From Thermomicrobiales bacterium (lineage in GTDB: Bacteria > Chloroflexota > Chloroflexia > Thermomicrobiales > CFX8), in assembly GCA_037045155.1 (NCBI GenBank), contig JBAOIG010000003.1, positions 1,362,632 through 1,426,631 on the forward strand: a stretch of DNA of 64,000 bases. Reading direction: 5' to 3'. Position 1 is the first letter of the stretch; each line of letters begins with the position of its first letter. Positions 28,948 to 37,594 of this stretch are shown piece by piece. The notes beneath the pieces are model-generated. The model was given only the letters and a program-made list of their open reading frames with translations. It was not told the origin of the DNA and did not search any database. The position numbers and the translations under genes were made by a program.

Positions 28948-30366
28948 TCAGGCCGGCGGGGTCAGTGTCGTGAAGATGTCCGCAACCTGCTCTACTGCCG
29001 TCCCGCCGCTGACGGTGACGCGGTAGACATCCGGTGGCAGCGGATCGAAGGTTGCCTCCTGCCAGGTGTCGCCGGCCGGCGCGAGCGTCTTGCGAACGAC
29101 CACAGCGCCGGTGGTCGTGCTGGAGATGGTTGCATCGATGGCAGTGCCATCGACGCTTGGCCGAACGCGGACGGGGATCGTGTCGTCGGTCCAGTAGATA
29201 TCGTCGAGATCGAGCGAGAGGGTGATATTGACGACGGCGGGGGCGAGGTATTCGCCGAGCGGATCGTAGAGGCCGAAGATGGCGCCCTTGAGGTGCGTCA
29301 GGCCGGCGTCGGCGTTCTGCAATGAGGCGTGCCGGTCGGCAGCGTACATCCCGCGGGCAGACCCCTCCAGCTCGATTGGCGTCGCCGAGGCGCGCGGCAC
29401 GGTGCCATCGCCGAGATCGTCGTGGACGCTGCCATCGGCGTAGGTGTATTCGCGCAGCAGCTCCACCCGGCCATCCGTCAGCCGGCCGGACTGGTTCGTC
29501 GGCTGCTCGATGCCGACGATCGGGAAGATCTTGTAGCCGCGCTGGCGGTATTCGTCGTCCTGCTGGTTGCGCGTCACCGCGTCGCGGATTTCGTGGTGGA
29601 AGGCGAGCGCAGCGGCGGCGCGGCCGGGGTCGACGTTCGGGATGCCGGTGGTCTCGCCGATCCGCACCCACGGGCTGCCCGGGCCGGCCGCATAGCAGCG
29701 GTAGGTCGGCAGCAGCTGGTATGTTGAGGTGAAGGAGCGCACCGTCTCGGACAGGTCGAGTAGTTGTCGCGGGCCTTTGTAGCAGCCGTTGGCCAGCGTG
29801 TCGAGCGAGTTGACCGAGCCGCGGTAGGGCGTGCCGAAGGTCAGCAGCGCCCGCGTGTCGCGCCAGCCCTCCATGCATTCGAGGTAGTAGCGCGCGACGA
29901 GCCCGCCCATCGAGTGGCCGACGATGATCAGCTTTGCGTCGGGGTTGTTGGTGTCCTGCCTCCATCGACGCAGGAGGCCTTCGCCCAGCTCGGTCTGCAG
30001 CCGCTTCGCCGCCAGTCGGTTGTCGAGCCGCCAGTCGTAGGGGAATTCGACGAAGTTGACGCCGGGGCTGACCTCGAAAACCGCCTGGATCGTGTCACTG
30101 GCCTTGCGGTAACCGTCGATCTTCCACAGGCCGGGGATGATGTGGACATCGGGCATCAGCCGCTTCGGGGTGATGCCATCCTGTGGGTCCAGGCCATCGC
30201 TGCCGGCCGGCAGGCGCAGCTCCTGGAGGCTGTCGCCCCGGCTGAAGAGCGCAGACAGCACCGCGCCGGTCGAGACGTCCCAGACGTCCTTGCCGCCCTT
30301 CCGCAGCGCGCTGCCCATGATCCCGGGGATGAGGACGATGACATCAGGCATCGGTATGCGAGACAT
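28948..30366 (-). CDS. LCAT-like alpha/beta-hydrolase (lipase/acyltransferase)
   Basis: This 472-aa alpha/beta-hydrolase of the lecithin:cholesterol acyltransferase type has the oxyanion-hole segment LIPGIMGSAL, the partial family motif FPYDWRLDNR, the nucleophile elbow VGHSMGGLVARYY (Ser152), the acid in GDGTVPRAS, and a likely His in ADRHASLQNA. A C-terminal region of about 100 residues resembles an Ig-like beta-sandwich. No signal peptide is seen, so a cytoplasmic phospholipase or acyl transferase is likely. AGGAGG lies 5 bases before the ATG, and a near-consensus promoter lies at 30406-30433. The CHAT protease follows after 20 bases. Attack on the cell's own membrane upon activation is a hypothesis. 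Confidence 0.9.
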   Translation of the reverse strand: MSRIPMPDVIVLIPGIMGSALRKGGKDVWDVSTGAVLSALFSRGDSLQELRLPAGSDGLDPQDGITPKRLMPDVHIIPGLWKIDGYRKASDTIQAVFEVSPGVNFVEFPYDWRLDNRLAAKRLQTELGEGLLRRWRQDTNNPDAKLIIVGHSMGGLVARYYLECMEGWRDTRALLTFGTPYRGSVNSLDTLANGCYKGPRQLLDLSETVRSFTSTYQLLPTYRCYAAGPGSPWVRIGETTGIPNVDPGRAAAALAFHHEIRDAVTRNQQDDEYRQRGYKIFPIVGIEQPTNQSGRLTDGRVELLREYTYADGSVHDDLGDGTVPRASATPIELEGSARGMYAADRHASLQNADAGLTHLKGAIFGLYDPLGEYLAPAVVNITLSLDLDDIYWTDDTIPVRVRPSVDGTAIDATISSTTTGAVVVRKTLAPAGDTWQEATFDPLPPDVYRVTVSGGTAVEQVADIFTTLTPPA

Positions 30367-30405
30367 GGTTGCCTCCTGATGCGTGGTGCGAAGACGTATA
30401 GCTTC

Positions 30406-30433
30406 ATCATAGGGAGAGTCAGGTCGATGTCAA
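30406..30433 (-). promoter_or_regulatory. near-consensus promoter of the lipase-CHAT operon
   Basis: On the minus strand TTGACA (30433-30428) and TATGAT (30411-30406) are 16 bases apart, 40 bases before the ATG. It is the best-matching housekeeping promoter I found in the window, which suggests constitutive expression of the operon. Confidence 0.7.
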
Positions 30434-30481
30434 TGATTTCTCACACGCGCCACTTTGCGCAGCCGAACAGGCAGACGCGCG

Positions 30482-31003
30482 TTACTCCGGGTGATCCAGC
30501 TCGTACAGCGCCACCTGGTTGCCGTGGTAGATCGTCTGTCCTGCGTTTCGCATGCCGGCCTTCTCCAGCACGCGGCACGAGGCGGCGTTCGCCGGGATAG
30601 TCACCGCGACGATGCGATCCAGCCCGAGGGCGCCGAACCCGTGCCGCAGCAGTCCGATGGTCAGCTCGGTCGCGTACCCCCGGCCCCAGACGGACCGCGC
30701 GAAGTAGTAGCCGACCTGGACCGGGTTGTCGTCGCCGATCGCCGCGTGGTCGAGCACCGCGCCGCCGACTGTCTGCCCCGTCTCTGTCTCGATCGCCGCC
30801 CAGAAGCCCAGCCCGCTGGATGGATCGTGGCGGGCGATACGCGCGTCCAGCCAGGCGCGGGCTTCGTCGCGGGTGGCGCAGGACATGTGGTCGGGCAGGT
30901 AGCGTGTGACGTCGGGGTCGCGGTTCATCGCGTAGACGGCGTCGAGGTCGCCGGCCTGCCATGGGCGGACGACGAGGCGGTCGGTGCGGAAGATCTCGGT
31001 CAC
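30482..31003 (-). CDS. GNAT N-acetyltransferase (RimJ/RimL-like)
   Basis: This 173-aa acetyltransferase of the Acetyltransf_3 type shows TDRLVVRPWQAGDLDAVYAMN at the N-terminus and QVGYYFARSVWGRGYATEL, where the Q/RxxGxG/A acetyl-CoA loop appears as the modified WGRGYA. It also has IPANAASCRVLEKAGM. It probably acetylates an amino group of a protein N-terminus or small molecule; substrate unknown. It is divergent from the LLM gene at 31093 and follows the lipase promoter region. Confidence 0.87.
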   Translation of the reverse strand: MTEIFRTDRLVVRPWQAGDLDAVYAMNRDPDVTRYLPDHMSCATRDEARAWLDARIARHDPSSGLGFWAAIETETGQTVGGAVLDHAAIGDDNPVQVGYYFARSVWGRGYATELTIGLLRHGFGALGLDRIVAVTIPANAASCRVLEKAGMRNAGQTIYHGNQVALYELDHPE

Positions 31004-31092
31004 GGCGGCGCCCCTTCAACGAGCGACAGTGGAGATGGCAACCACCGTTATACTGGCTTGGCGCGGTATTGGACAGCGGTGAGGAGGAGAGT

Positions 31093-31989
31093 ATGAAGAT
31101 CGGGATCATGCTGCTCTCGGGCGGGTCGCCGGCCGAGATCGGGGCGCAGGTCGCCGACGCCGAGCGGCGCGGATTCTCCAGCGCCTGGCTGGCGAATATC
31201 CGCGGGGTGGATGCGCTGACTGCGCTGGCGGTGGCCGGCGCGCAGACGGAGCGGATCGAGCTCGGCACGTTTATCGTCCCGACCTTTCCACGCCATCCGA
31301 CGGCAATGGCGCAGCAGGCGCTGACCGTTCAGGCGGCGACGGGCAACCGGCTGGCGCTCGGCATCGGCCTCAGCCATCGGGTGTCGATGGAGCAGGGGCT
31401 AGGCTTCGACTGGAGCCACCCGATCCGGCACACCCGCGAGTACCTGGCGACGCTCATCCCGTTGCTGGCGCAGGAGCTGGTGAGCTTCGAGGGCGAGGAG
31501 TACACCGTCCGCGGCTTCCAGCTGGCAATCCCCGGCGCGACGCCGCCGCCGGTGCTGGTCGCCGCGCTTGGCCCGCAGATGTTGCGTCTGACCGGCGCGA
31601 TGGCCGACGGCACGGCGATCTGGCTGGGCGGGGCGCGGTACATCGCCGAGACGGCGACGCCGACGATCCGCGAGGCTGCCGCGCGGGCTGGCCGGCCGGA
31701 ACCGCGCGTCGTCGCCGGACTGCCGATCTGTGTCACCGACAACGCCGGGAAAGTTCGCGACAAGATGGCCCAGGCGTTCTCGCGCTATGGCGAGCTGCCG
31801 TCGTATCGCGCGATCCTCGACCGCGAGGGCGCCGCGGGGCCGGCCGACGTCGCGATCGTTGGCGACGAGGCGGAGGTCCGCGCCGGGCTGGCTGACCTTG
31901 CCGCGGCCGGCGTCACCGACTTCGCCGCCTCCCTCTTCGTCCCCCGTGGCGAGGACATCGAACGCACGATGGCGGCGTTGCTGGGGTGA
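31093..31989 (+). CDS. LLM class oxidoreductase (TIGR03564-like, probably F420-dependent)
   Basis: This 298-aa luciferase-like TIM-barrel protein shows MKIGIMLLSGG, AERRGFSSAWLANIRGVD, IELGTFIVPTFPRHP, NRLALGIGLSHR and VLVAALGPQMLRLTG. This is the pattern of mycobacterial-type F420 enzymes with a conserved early AWxxxxxGxDAL region. GAGGAGGAG precedes the ATG by a few bases. TATACT at 31049-31054 may be the -10 element. It is a distant paralogue of the enzyme at 6583. Substrate unknown. Confidence 0.87.
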   Translation: MKIGIMLLSGGSPAEIGAQVADAERRGFSSAWLANIRGVDALTALAVAGAQTERIELGTFIVPTFPRHPTAMAQQALTVQAATGNRLALGIGLSHRVSMEQGLGFDWSHPIRHTREYLATLIPLLAQELVSFEGEEYTVRGFQLAIPGATPPPVLVAALGPQMLRLTGAMADGTAIWLGGARYIAETATPTIREAAARAGRPEPRVVAGLPICVTDNAGKVRDKMAQAFSRYGELPSYRAILDREGAAGPADVAIVGDEAEVRAGLADLAAAGVTDFAASLFVPRGEDIERTMAALLG

Positions 31990-31999
31990 GGGGTGAGCC

Positions 32000-32908
32000 A
32001 TTCCCAATTCCCAACCCCTTAGGGGTCAGGAAATTAGGAATTTGGGAATGACCGTCGCGGCAGACCGGCAGCCACCCGGCATGGTTTGTCATCCTGAGGC
32101 GCGCACGCCGAAGGATCTCTCCTGCGTTCGGACGTGTATCGAGCGTGGTGGGAGATGCTTCGCTGAGGCTCAGCATGACAAAGGGTGGGGTCGGCAGCCA
32201 CCCGGCATGCCTTGTCATCCTGAGGCCGCAGCCGAAGGATCTCTCCTGCGTTCGGACTGTGATCTGGCGTGGAGGGAGATGCTTCGCTGAGGCTCAGCAT
32301 GACAAAGGGCGGGGTCGGCTGCCACCCGGCTGGCTTGTCATCCTGAGGCGCGCACGCCGAAGGATCTCTCCTGCGTTCGAACGTGGCATCCGGCGTGGGG
32401 GAGATGCTTCGCTGAGGCTCAGCATGACAAAGGGCGGGGTCGGCTGCCACCCGGCTGGTTTGTCATCCTGAGCGCGCACGCGAAGGATCTCTCCTGCGTT
32501 CGAGTGGCATCCAGCGTAGGGAGATGCTTCGCTGAGGCTCAGCATGACAAAGGGCGGGGTCGGCAGCCACCCGGCTGGTTTGTCATCCTGAGGCCGCAGC
32601 CGAAGGATCTCTCCTGCGTTCGAACGTGACTGGCGTGGAGGAGATGCTTCGCTGAGGCTCAGCATGACAAAGGGCGGACCGGCAGCCACCCCGTATGGCT
32701 TGTCATCCTGAGCGCGCACGCGAAGGATCTCTCCTGCGTTGGACTGTCACATGCCTGTGGGAGATCCTTCACTGCCGGGCGCCCTCTGGGCGGAGGAAGA
32801 CAGGACAAAAGGCAGGCTGCCAGACCCGACAGTCTTTGGTCGCAGCGTGCTCAGGACGATTCCCAAATTCCCAAATTCCTGACCCCTAAGGGGTTGGGAA
32901 TTAGGAAT
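32000..32908. repeat. repeat cassette: six hairpin units between two palindromes
   Basis: The outer ends are 50-bp imperfect palindromes of ATTCCCAA-type arms around CCCCTTAGGGG (32000-32049) and CCCCTAAGGGG (32859-32908). Between them lie six hairpin cores at about 120-base intervals (first at 32088), opening GTCATCCTGAG and mostly closing GCTCAGCATGAC. The sixth has a different right arm containing CCGGGCGCCC. Open frames inside are by-products of the repeat. No gene is present in these 900 bases. Confidence 0.93.
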
Positions 32909-33009
32909 CCGGACGGCGTTTGACGAAGATGTCTCAATCATCGTACCATCGCCACAAACACGAGCAACATTTACGCGATCCAGCGATCCAGCGGAGGGCA
33001 TCAGCGGCG

Positions 33010-34970
33010 ATGAACGTCGAGACGATCCTGTCCCAAATTGAGCTTGGGGCAATGGCACTGCCCGAGTTTCAACGCGGCTACGTCTGGAACAGAGATCAGG
33101 TGCGCGGGCTGATGGACTCGCTCTACCGGCAACACCCGGTCGGCGGTCTGCTTGTCTGGGTAACGAAGACGGAGCACGCGTCTGCCCGCGGTGATGGTCC
33201 GCTCTCGGCCGGCACCGTCGAGCTCCTGCTCGATGGCCAACAGCGGATTACGTCCCTCTACGGGATCATCCGCGGTAATCCACCCCGCTTCTTCGAGGGC
33301 AACAAGCAGGCGTTCACCGATCTGTACTTCAACCTCGACGACCAGACGTTCGAGTTCTACGGCCCGGTCAAGATGCGCGACAATCCGGCCTGGATCAGTG
33401 TCACGCAGGTGATGCAGGAGGGTGCCGGCCCGACGATCCGTCGCCTTGCCCGGCTGCCAGATCTCGCCGACGATGTCGCGGATCTGTACTTCGAGCGCGT
33501 GAATCGAATCGACAACATCAAGCAGATCGACCTCCACATCGAGAAGGTCATCGGTGATGACAAGACGATCGACGTGGTGGTCGATATCTTCAACAAGGTC
33601 AACAGTGGCGGGACGAAGCTCTCGAAGGGCGACCTTGCGCTCGCCAAGATCTGCGCCGAGTGGCCCGAGGCGCGAAACGAGATGCGGACGAGACTGGACA
33701 AGTGGGAAGCGGCTGGCTTCTCCTTCCGGCTGGAGTGGCTGCTGCGGTGCGTCAATGCGATCGTCACCGGCGAGGCGATGTTCACGGCGCTGGCGAACGT
33801 CGGGCCCGCCGAGGTGAATCAGGGCCTGCGACAAGCCGAAGGCGCGATCGACGCGCTGCTGAACCTCGTGTCATCGCGACTGGGTATCGACCACGACCGT
33901 GTGCTCGGCAGCCGCTACTCGTTCCCGCTGCTGGCACGCTACCTCACCCAGCGGGGTGGCCGGCTGAGCGACTACCGCGAGCGCGACAAGCTGCTCTACT
34001 GGTACGTCCACACGTTCCTCTGGGGTCGCTACGCCGGGTCGACCGAGACTGCTCTGAATCAGGATCTCGCGTTGGTCGAGAATCTGGATGGCGGGCTGGA
34101 TCGGCTGATCGAGCACTGCGCCGAAACCGTGGCGACCTGACGATTCACCCGAACGACTTCCTCGGCTGGAGTCGCGGCGCCAGGTTCTACCCGCTGCTGT
34201 ATATGCTGACCCGCGTCTACCATGCGCGAGACTGGGAGACCGGCTTCGAGCTGTCCAACAATCTGCTTGGCCGGCTGAGCTCGCTGCAGATGCACCACAT
34301 CTTCCCGAAGGCGCTGCTCTACAAGCACGGCTACGAGTTGGCGGAGGTCAACGCGCTGGCGAACTTCACCTTCCTGACGCAGGAGACGAACCTGCTTGTC
34401 TCGGACAAAGACCCGGCCGAGTACCTCCTGCGCTACGAGCAGCTACATCCCGGCGCTATCGCCTCGCACTGGATTCCGACGGATCCACGACTCTGGCGGG
34501 TCGAGAACTATCGCGAATTCCTGGCCGTCCGTCGGGAGCTTCTGGCGAACGCTGCCAATACGTTTCTCGACAGTCTGCTCTCGGGGGCGGCTGCTGATAC
34601 TGCGTCCGTGCCATCGGTGCTCGACCACGGGCCGCTGTCGATCGCGGCGAACGTTCCGCTCGAAGACGAGGAACAACTGATCCTCGACACCGCGGAGTGG
34701 GTGACGCAGCAGGGCCTGCCGATGGGCGAGATGCTCTACGAGTTGGCGAATCCCGAGACGGGGGAACCGCTCGCTATCTTCGATCTCGCCTGGCCCCTTG
34801 GGTTGCAGGAGGGTCTGAGCCAGCCAGTTGCACTGCTGCTGAACGAGGCTGAGACGATGGAGCGGCTAGCCAACGACGCCGGCTTTCGCTACTTCACGTC
34901 GGCCGGCGCGTTCCGTGTCTACGTCCAGCGCGAGATCCTCGCCGAGGCGTTGGAGGACGTCGCCGACTGA
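33010..34970 (+). CDS. DUF262/HNH protein (GmrSD-like modification-dependent nuclease), one frameshift
   Basis: Joined across a 1-base slip near 34130, this encodes about 652 aa. The N-terminal DUF262 (ParB-like) domain has MALPEFQRGYVWNRDQVRGLMDSLY and LLLDGQQRITSLYG (DGQQR motif). The C-terminal part has the DUF1524-type HNH nuclease in LQMHHIFPKALL and NFTFLTQETN. In GmrSD enzymes the DUF262 part hydrolyses NTP and the HNH part cuts glucosylated or otherwise modified phage DNA; this target is inferred. The ATG at 33010 follows GGAGGG by 11 bases and matches the family N-terminus. It lies alone between two repeat cassettes, ending 13 bases before the right one. Confidence 0.87.
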
Positions 34971-34983
34971 TGCCACCGAGGCC

Positions 34984-35270
34984 ATTCCCAAATTCCCAAC
35001 CCCTAAGGGATTGGGAAATTAGGAATCCCGCCGTCGCAGACCGGCAGCATCCCCTGCCTCCTGTCATTCACTGCCCGGAGGGCGCCCGCGCAGCCGAAGA
35101 ATCTCCCCCAGCGCAGATGGTGATCGAACCCAGGGGAGATCCCTCGCTGAGACTCGGGATGACAAAGGCACGGGGTGGCTACCGGAACCAACTGCTTGTG
35201 GTAGCAGCGTGATCAGGGCGATTCCCAAATTCCTAAATTCCTGACCCCTAAGGGGTTGGGAATTAGGAAT
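34984..35270. repeat. repeat cassette: one hairpin unit between two palindromes
   Basis: Palindromes at 34984-35026 and 35221-35270 frame one hairpin core (35063-35163) and the segment ACTGCTTGTGGTAGCAGCGT. The core carries an extra GC-rich insert (CCGGAGGGCGCCCGCGCAG) in its left arm. Together with the cassette at 32000 it brackets the DUF262 gene. Confidence 0.92.
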
Positions 35271-35399
35271 CCGGACGGCGCGTTCTCATCCGACATGCCA
35301 TGGATCGACGCGGGGGGTGCGCTCTGCGGAGCGCGGACAGGCCGGGTCCTGTCCCTACGAACTACGAACCGGTATCCCCCGTCCCCCGTCCCTCGTCCC
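35271..35399. repeat. tail of a roughly 310-bp direct repeat (copy 1), with two adjacent hairpins
   Basis: The stretch from about 35085 to 35399 recurs at about 47532-47840 with few differences. Its last 129 bases hold two back-to-back hairpins, GCGCTC/GAGCGC (35319-35334) and GGACAG/CTGTCC (35335-35354), then a CCCCCGTCC-rich end that reaches the sucD stop. No open frame is supported. Confidence 0.88.
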
Positions 35400-35401
35400 G
35401 C

Positions 35402-36275
35402 CTACCGTCCCAACGCCCGCCCGATGATGTCGGCGACGCCGGCCGGGCTGTCGGCGACCTCGACGCCGGCGGCGTTGAGCGCGTCGATCTTCTCCTGCGC
35501 GGTGCCGGTCCCACCGGAGATGATCGCGCCGGCGTGGCCCATGCGCTTGCCCGGCGGCGCGGTGCGTCCGGCGATGAAGCCGGCCATCGGCTTGGTCACG
35601 TTCGCCTTGATGTACTCGGCCGCGTCGTTCTCGTCCGTCCCGCCGATCTCACCGATCATCACGATCGCCTCGGTGCCGGGGTCGTTCTGGAACATCTCCA
35701 GCACGTCGATGAACTTGGTGCCGATGATCGGGTCGCCGCCGATGCCAACGACGGTGGATTGCCCCAGGCCGGCCTGCGTCAGCGCCCAGACCGCCTCGTA
35801 GGTGAGCGTGCCGGAGCGCGAGACGAGCCCAACCGGGCCGGGGGTGTGGATGTAGGCGGGCATGATCCCGATCTTCGCCTGCGACGGCGTGATGAGCCCC
35901 GGGCAGTTCGGCCCGATCAGCCGCGCGCCAACCCGCGACACGTGGTCGTAGACCTTGACCATCTCGTTGATCGGGATGTTCTCGGTGATGCAGATGATCA
36001 GCTCGATGCCGTTGTCGGCTGCTTCGAGGATCGCGTCCGGCGCGAAGGCGGCCGGCACGAAGATGATCGACGTGTTGGCGCCGGTCGCTGCCACGGCCTG
36101 GGCAGCGGTGTCGAACACCGGCACGCCGGCGACCTCGCGCGCCGCCCCGCCCGGGTGTGACGCCGGCCACCACCGGCGTGCCGTACTCGACCATCTGGGT
36201 GGTGTGGAAGGTGGCCTCGCGCCCGGTGATGCCCTGGACCAGCAGCCGCGTGTTGTTGCCGACTAAGATACTCAT
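35402..36275 (-). CDS. sucD: succinate-CoA ligase [ADP/GDP-forming] subunit alpha (one frameshift)
   Basis: The N-terminus reads MSILVGNNTRLLVQGITG and TFHTTQMVEYGTPVVAGVTPG in one frame. After a 1-base slip near 36148, in a GC-repeat, VPVFDTAAQAV continues to the stop. It has the CoA-binding Rossmann part, GPNCPGLITP, and the phosphohistidine segment MGHAGAIISGG. The joined length of about 290 aa is normal. With SucC it makes ATP or GTP from succinyl-CoA in the TCA cycle and also takes the product of the methylmalonyl-CoA branch. ATGA overlap with sucC marks coupled translation. The slip is probably a sequencing error. Confidence 0.93.
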
Positions 36276-37423
36276 CTGTTCTCCTGTTGCGCGGCTGCCA
36301 CCGCCTGCTGGGCCGCCTCGGCCATCGTCTCGTAGCTGCTCAGGCCGGCGTCGGCCAGGATCTGTCGGCCCTCTGCCTGGTTCGTGCCAACCAGCCGGAT
36401 GACCATCGGCACGTTGACGCCGACGGTGTGCATCGCCTCGACGATCCCCTGCGCCACGAGATCGCCGCGGGTGATGCCGCCGAAGATGTTGAACAGGATC
36501 GCCTTCACGTTCGGGTCGGCCAGGATCATCTCCAGCGCCAGCTGAACCTGCGCCGCGCTGGCCCCGCCGCCGACGTCGAGGAAGTTGGCCGGCTCGCCGC
36601 CGTAGAGCTTGACGGCGTCCATCGTCGCCATCGCCAGGCCTGCGCCGTTGACAACGCAGCCGATGTCGCCGTCCAGCTTGACAAAGGAGATGCCATGCGC
36701 CTTGGCCTGCAGCTCGGTCTCGTTCTCCTCGGCCATGTCGCGCAGCTCCTCGAAGTCGGGATGCCGCGGCAGGGCGTTGTCGTCGATCGTCACCTTCGAG
36801 TCGAGTGCCATCCACTGCCGATCCCTGGTCAGGATCAGCGGGTTGATCTCGGCCAGCGAGGCGTCCGCGCCGATGAACGCGGCGTAGAGCTGCTTGGCGA
36901 TCTTCGCGAACCCGTTGACGAGGTCCGGCTCGATGCCGAGGTCGAACGCCACCTGCCGCGCCTGGTAGTCCAGCAGGCCCATCTGGCGATCTGCCGTCAT
37001 CCGGACGATCTTCTCCGGCGTGTCGCGAGCGACTTCCTCGATGTCGACGCCCCCCTCGGCGCTGGCCATCAGGGTGATGCCCCGCGCGCCGCGGTCGAGG
37101 ATGATACCCAGATAGTATTCGCGCTCGATCCCGACGGCCGGAACAACGTAGACCCTGTTGACGATGTGGCCGCGGATATCCATCCCGAGGATCTGGCCGG
37201 CCCGCTCGCTAGCCTCGGCCGGCGACGACGCCAGCTTGATCCCCCCGGCCTTGCCCCGGCCGCCAGTATGGACCTGCGCCTTGATCGCAACCGTCCCGGC
37301 CGGCCCGACCAGCCGCTCGGCCGCGGCGCTGGCTGCGTCTGCCGTTGTCACAACCTCGCCCGCGTTGACCGGGATGCCATAGCCGGCCAATAGTTCTGCC
37401 GCCTGATATTCGTGGATATTCAC
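36272..37423 (-). CDS. sucC: succinate-CoA ligase subunit beta
   Basis: This 383-aa ATP-grasp subunit has NIHEYQAAELLAGYGIPV, AQVHTGGRGKAGGIKLA, SAEGGVDIEEVA, SLAEINPLILT, NGAGLAMATMD, FLDVGGGA, and NIFGGITRGDLVAQGI. The GTG start at 37423 is chosen because the family N-terminus begins there and AAGGAG lies about 10 bases upstream; the frame stays open further but without similarity. Upstream there is a possible operator palindrome and a divergent gene. Intact. Confidence 0.95.
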   Translation of the reverse strand: MNIHEYQAAELLAGYGIPVNAGEVVTTADAASAAAERLVGPAGTVAIKAQVHTGGRGKAGGIKLASSPAEASERAGQILGMDIRGHIVNRVYVVPAVGIEREYYLGIILDRGARGITLMASAEGGVDIEEVARDTPEKIVRMTADRQMGLLDYQARQVAFDLGIEPDLVNGFAKIAKQLYAAFIGADASLAEINPLILTRDRQWMALDSKVTIDDNALPRHPDFEELRDMAEENETELQAKAHGISFVKLDGDIGCVVNGAGLAMATMDAVKLYGGEPANFLDVGGGASAAQVQLALEMILADPNVKAILFNIFGGITRGDLVAQGIVEAMHTVGVNVPMVIRLVGTNQAEGRQILADAGLSSYETMAEAAQQAVAAAQQENR

Positions 37424-37451
37424 GCGGTGGCGTCTCCTTCCCCATGGGAGC

Positions 37452-37468
37452 TGGACAAGACCTGTCCA
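37452..37468. promoter_or_regulatory. operator-like palindrome upstream of sucC
   Basis: TGGACA, five bases and TGTCCA form a perfect 6-bp inverted repeat about 30 bases before the sucC GTG. It could be a repressor site in the leader, or chance. No regulator gene is adjacent. Confidence 0.3.
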
Positions 37469-37493
37469 ACATCCCGATGATAGCATCGTGCCT

Positions 37494-37522
37494 TTGCAGA
37501 CTGCTTGCCGCAATGCTATACG
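37494..37522 (+). promoter_or_regulatory. probable promoter of the YtxH-domain gene
   Basis: TTGCAG and TATACG with a 17-base spacer lie about 70 bases before the ATG at 37595, in the divergent region shared with sucC. Confidence 0.45.
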
Positions 37523-37594
37523 GCGCGATTCCTGATATTCTCTTCTGTTATCGCACTCGCGCGGCGCAGCGCGAACAGAGAAAGGGTTCACGAG

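Noticed and set aside
32034..32719. Several 80-140 codon frames in the 32-kb repeat cassette
   Set aside because: They translate the dispersed hairpin repeat, and similar peptides arise at every copy.
32088..32790. Regularly spaced repeats considered as a CRISPR array
   Set aside because: Repeats are about 90-bp imperfect hairpins with little unique spacer, and no cas genes are present.
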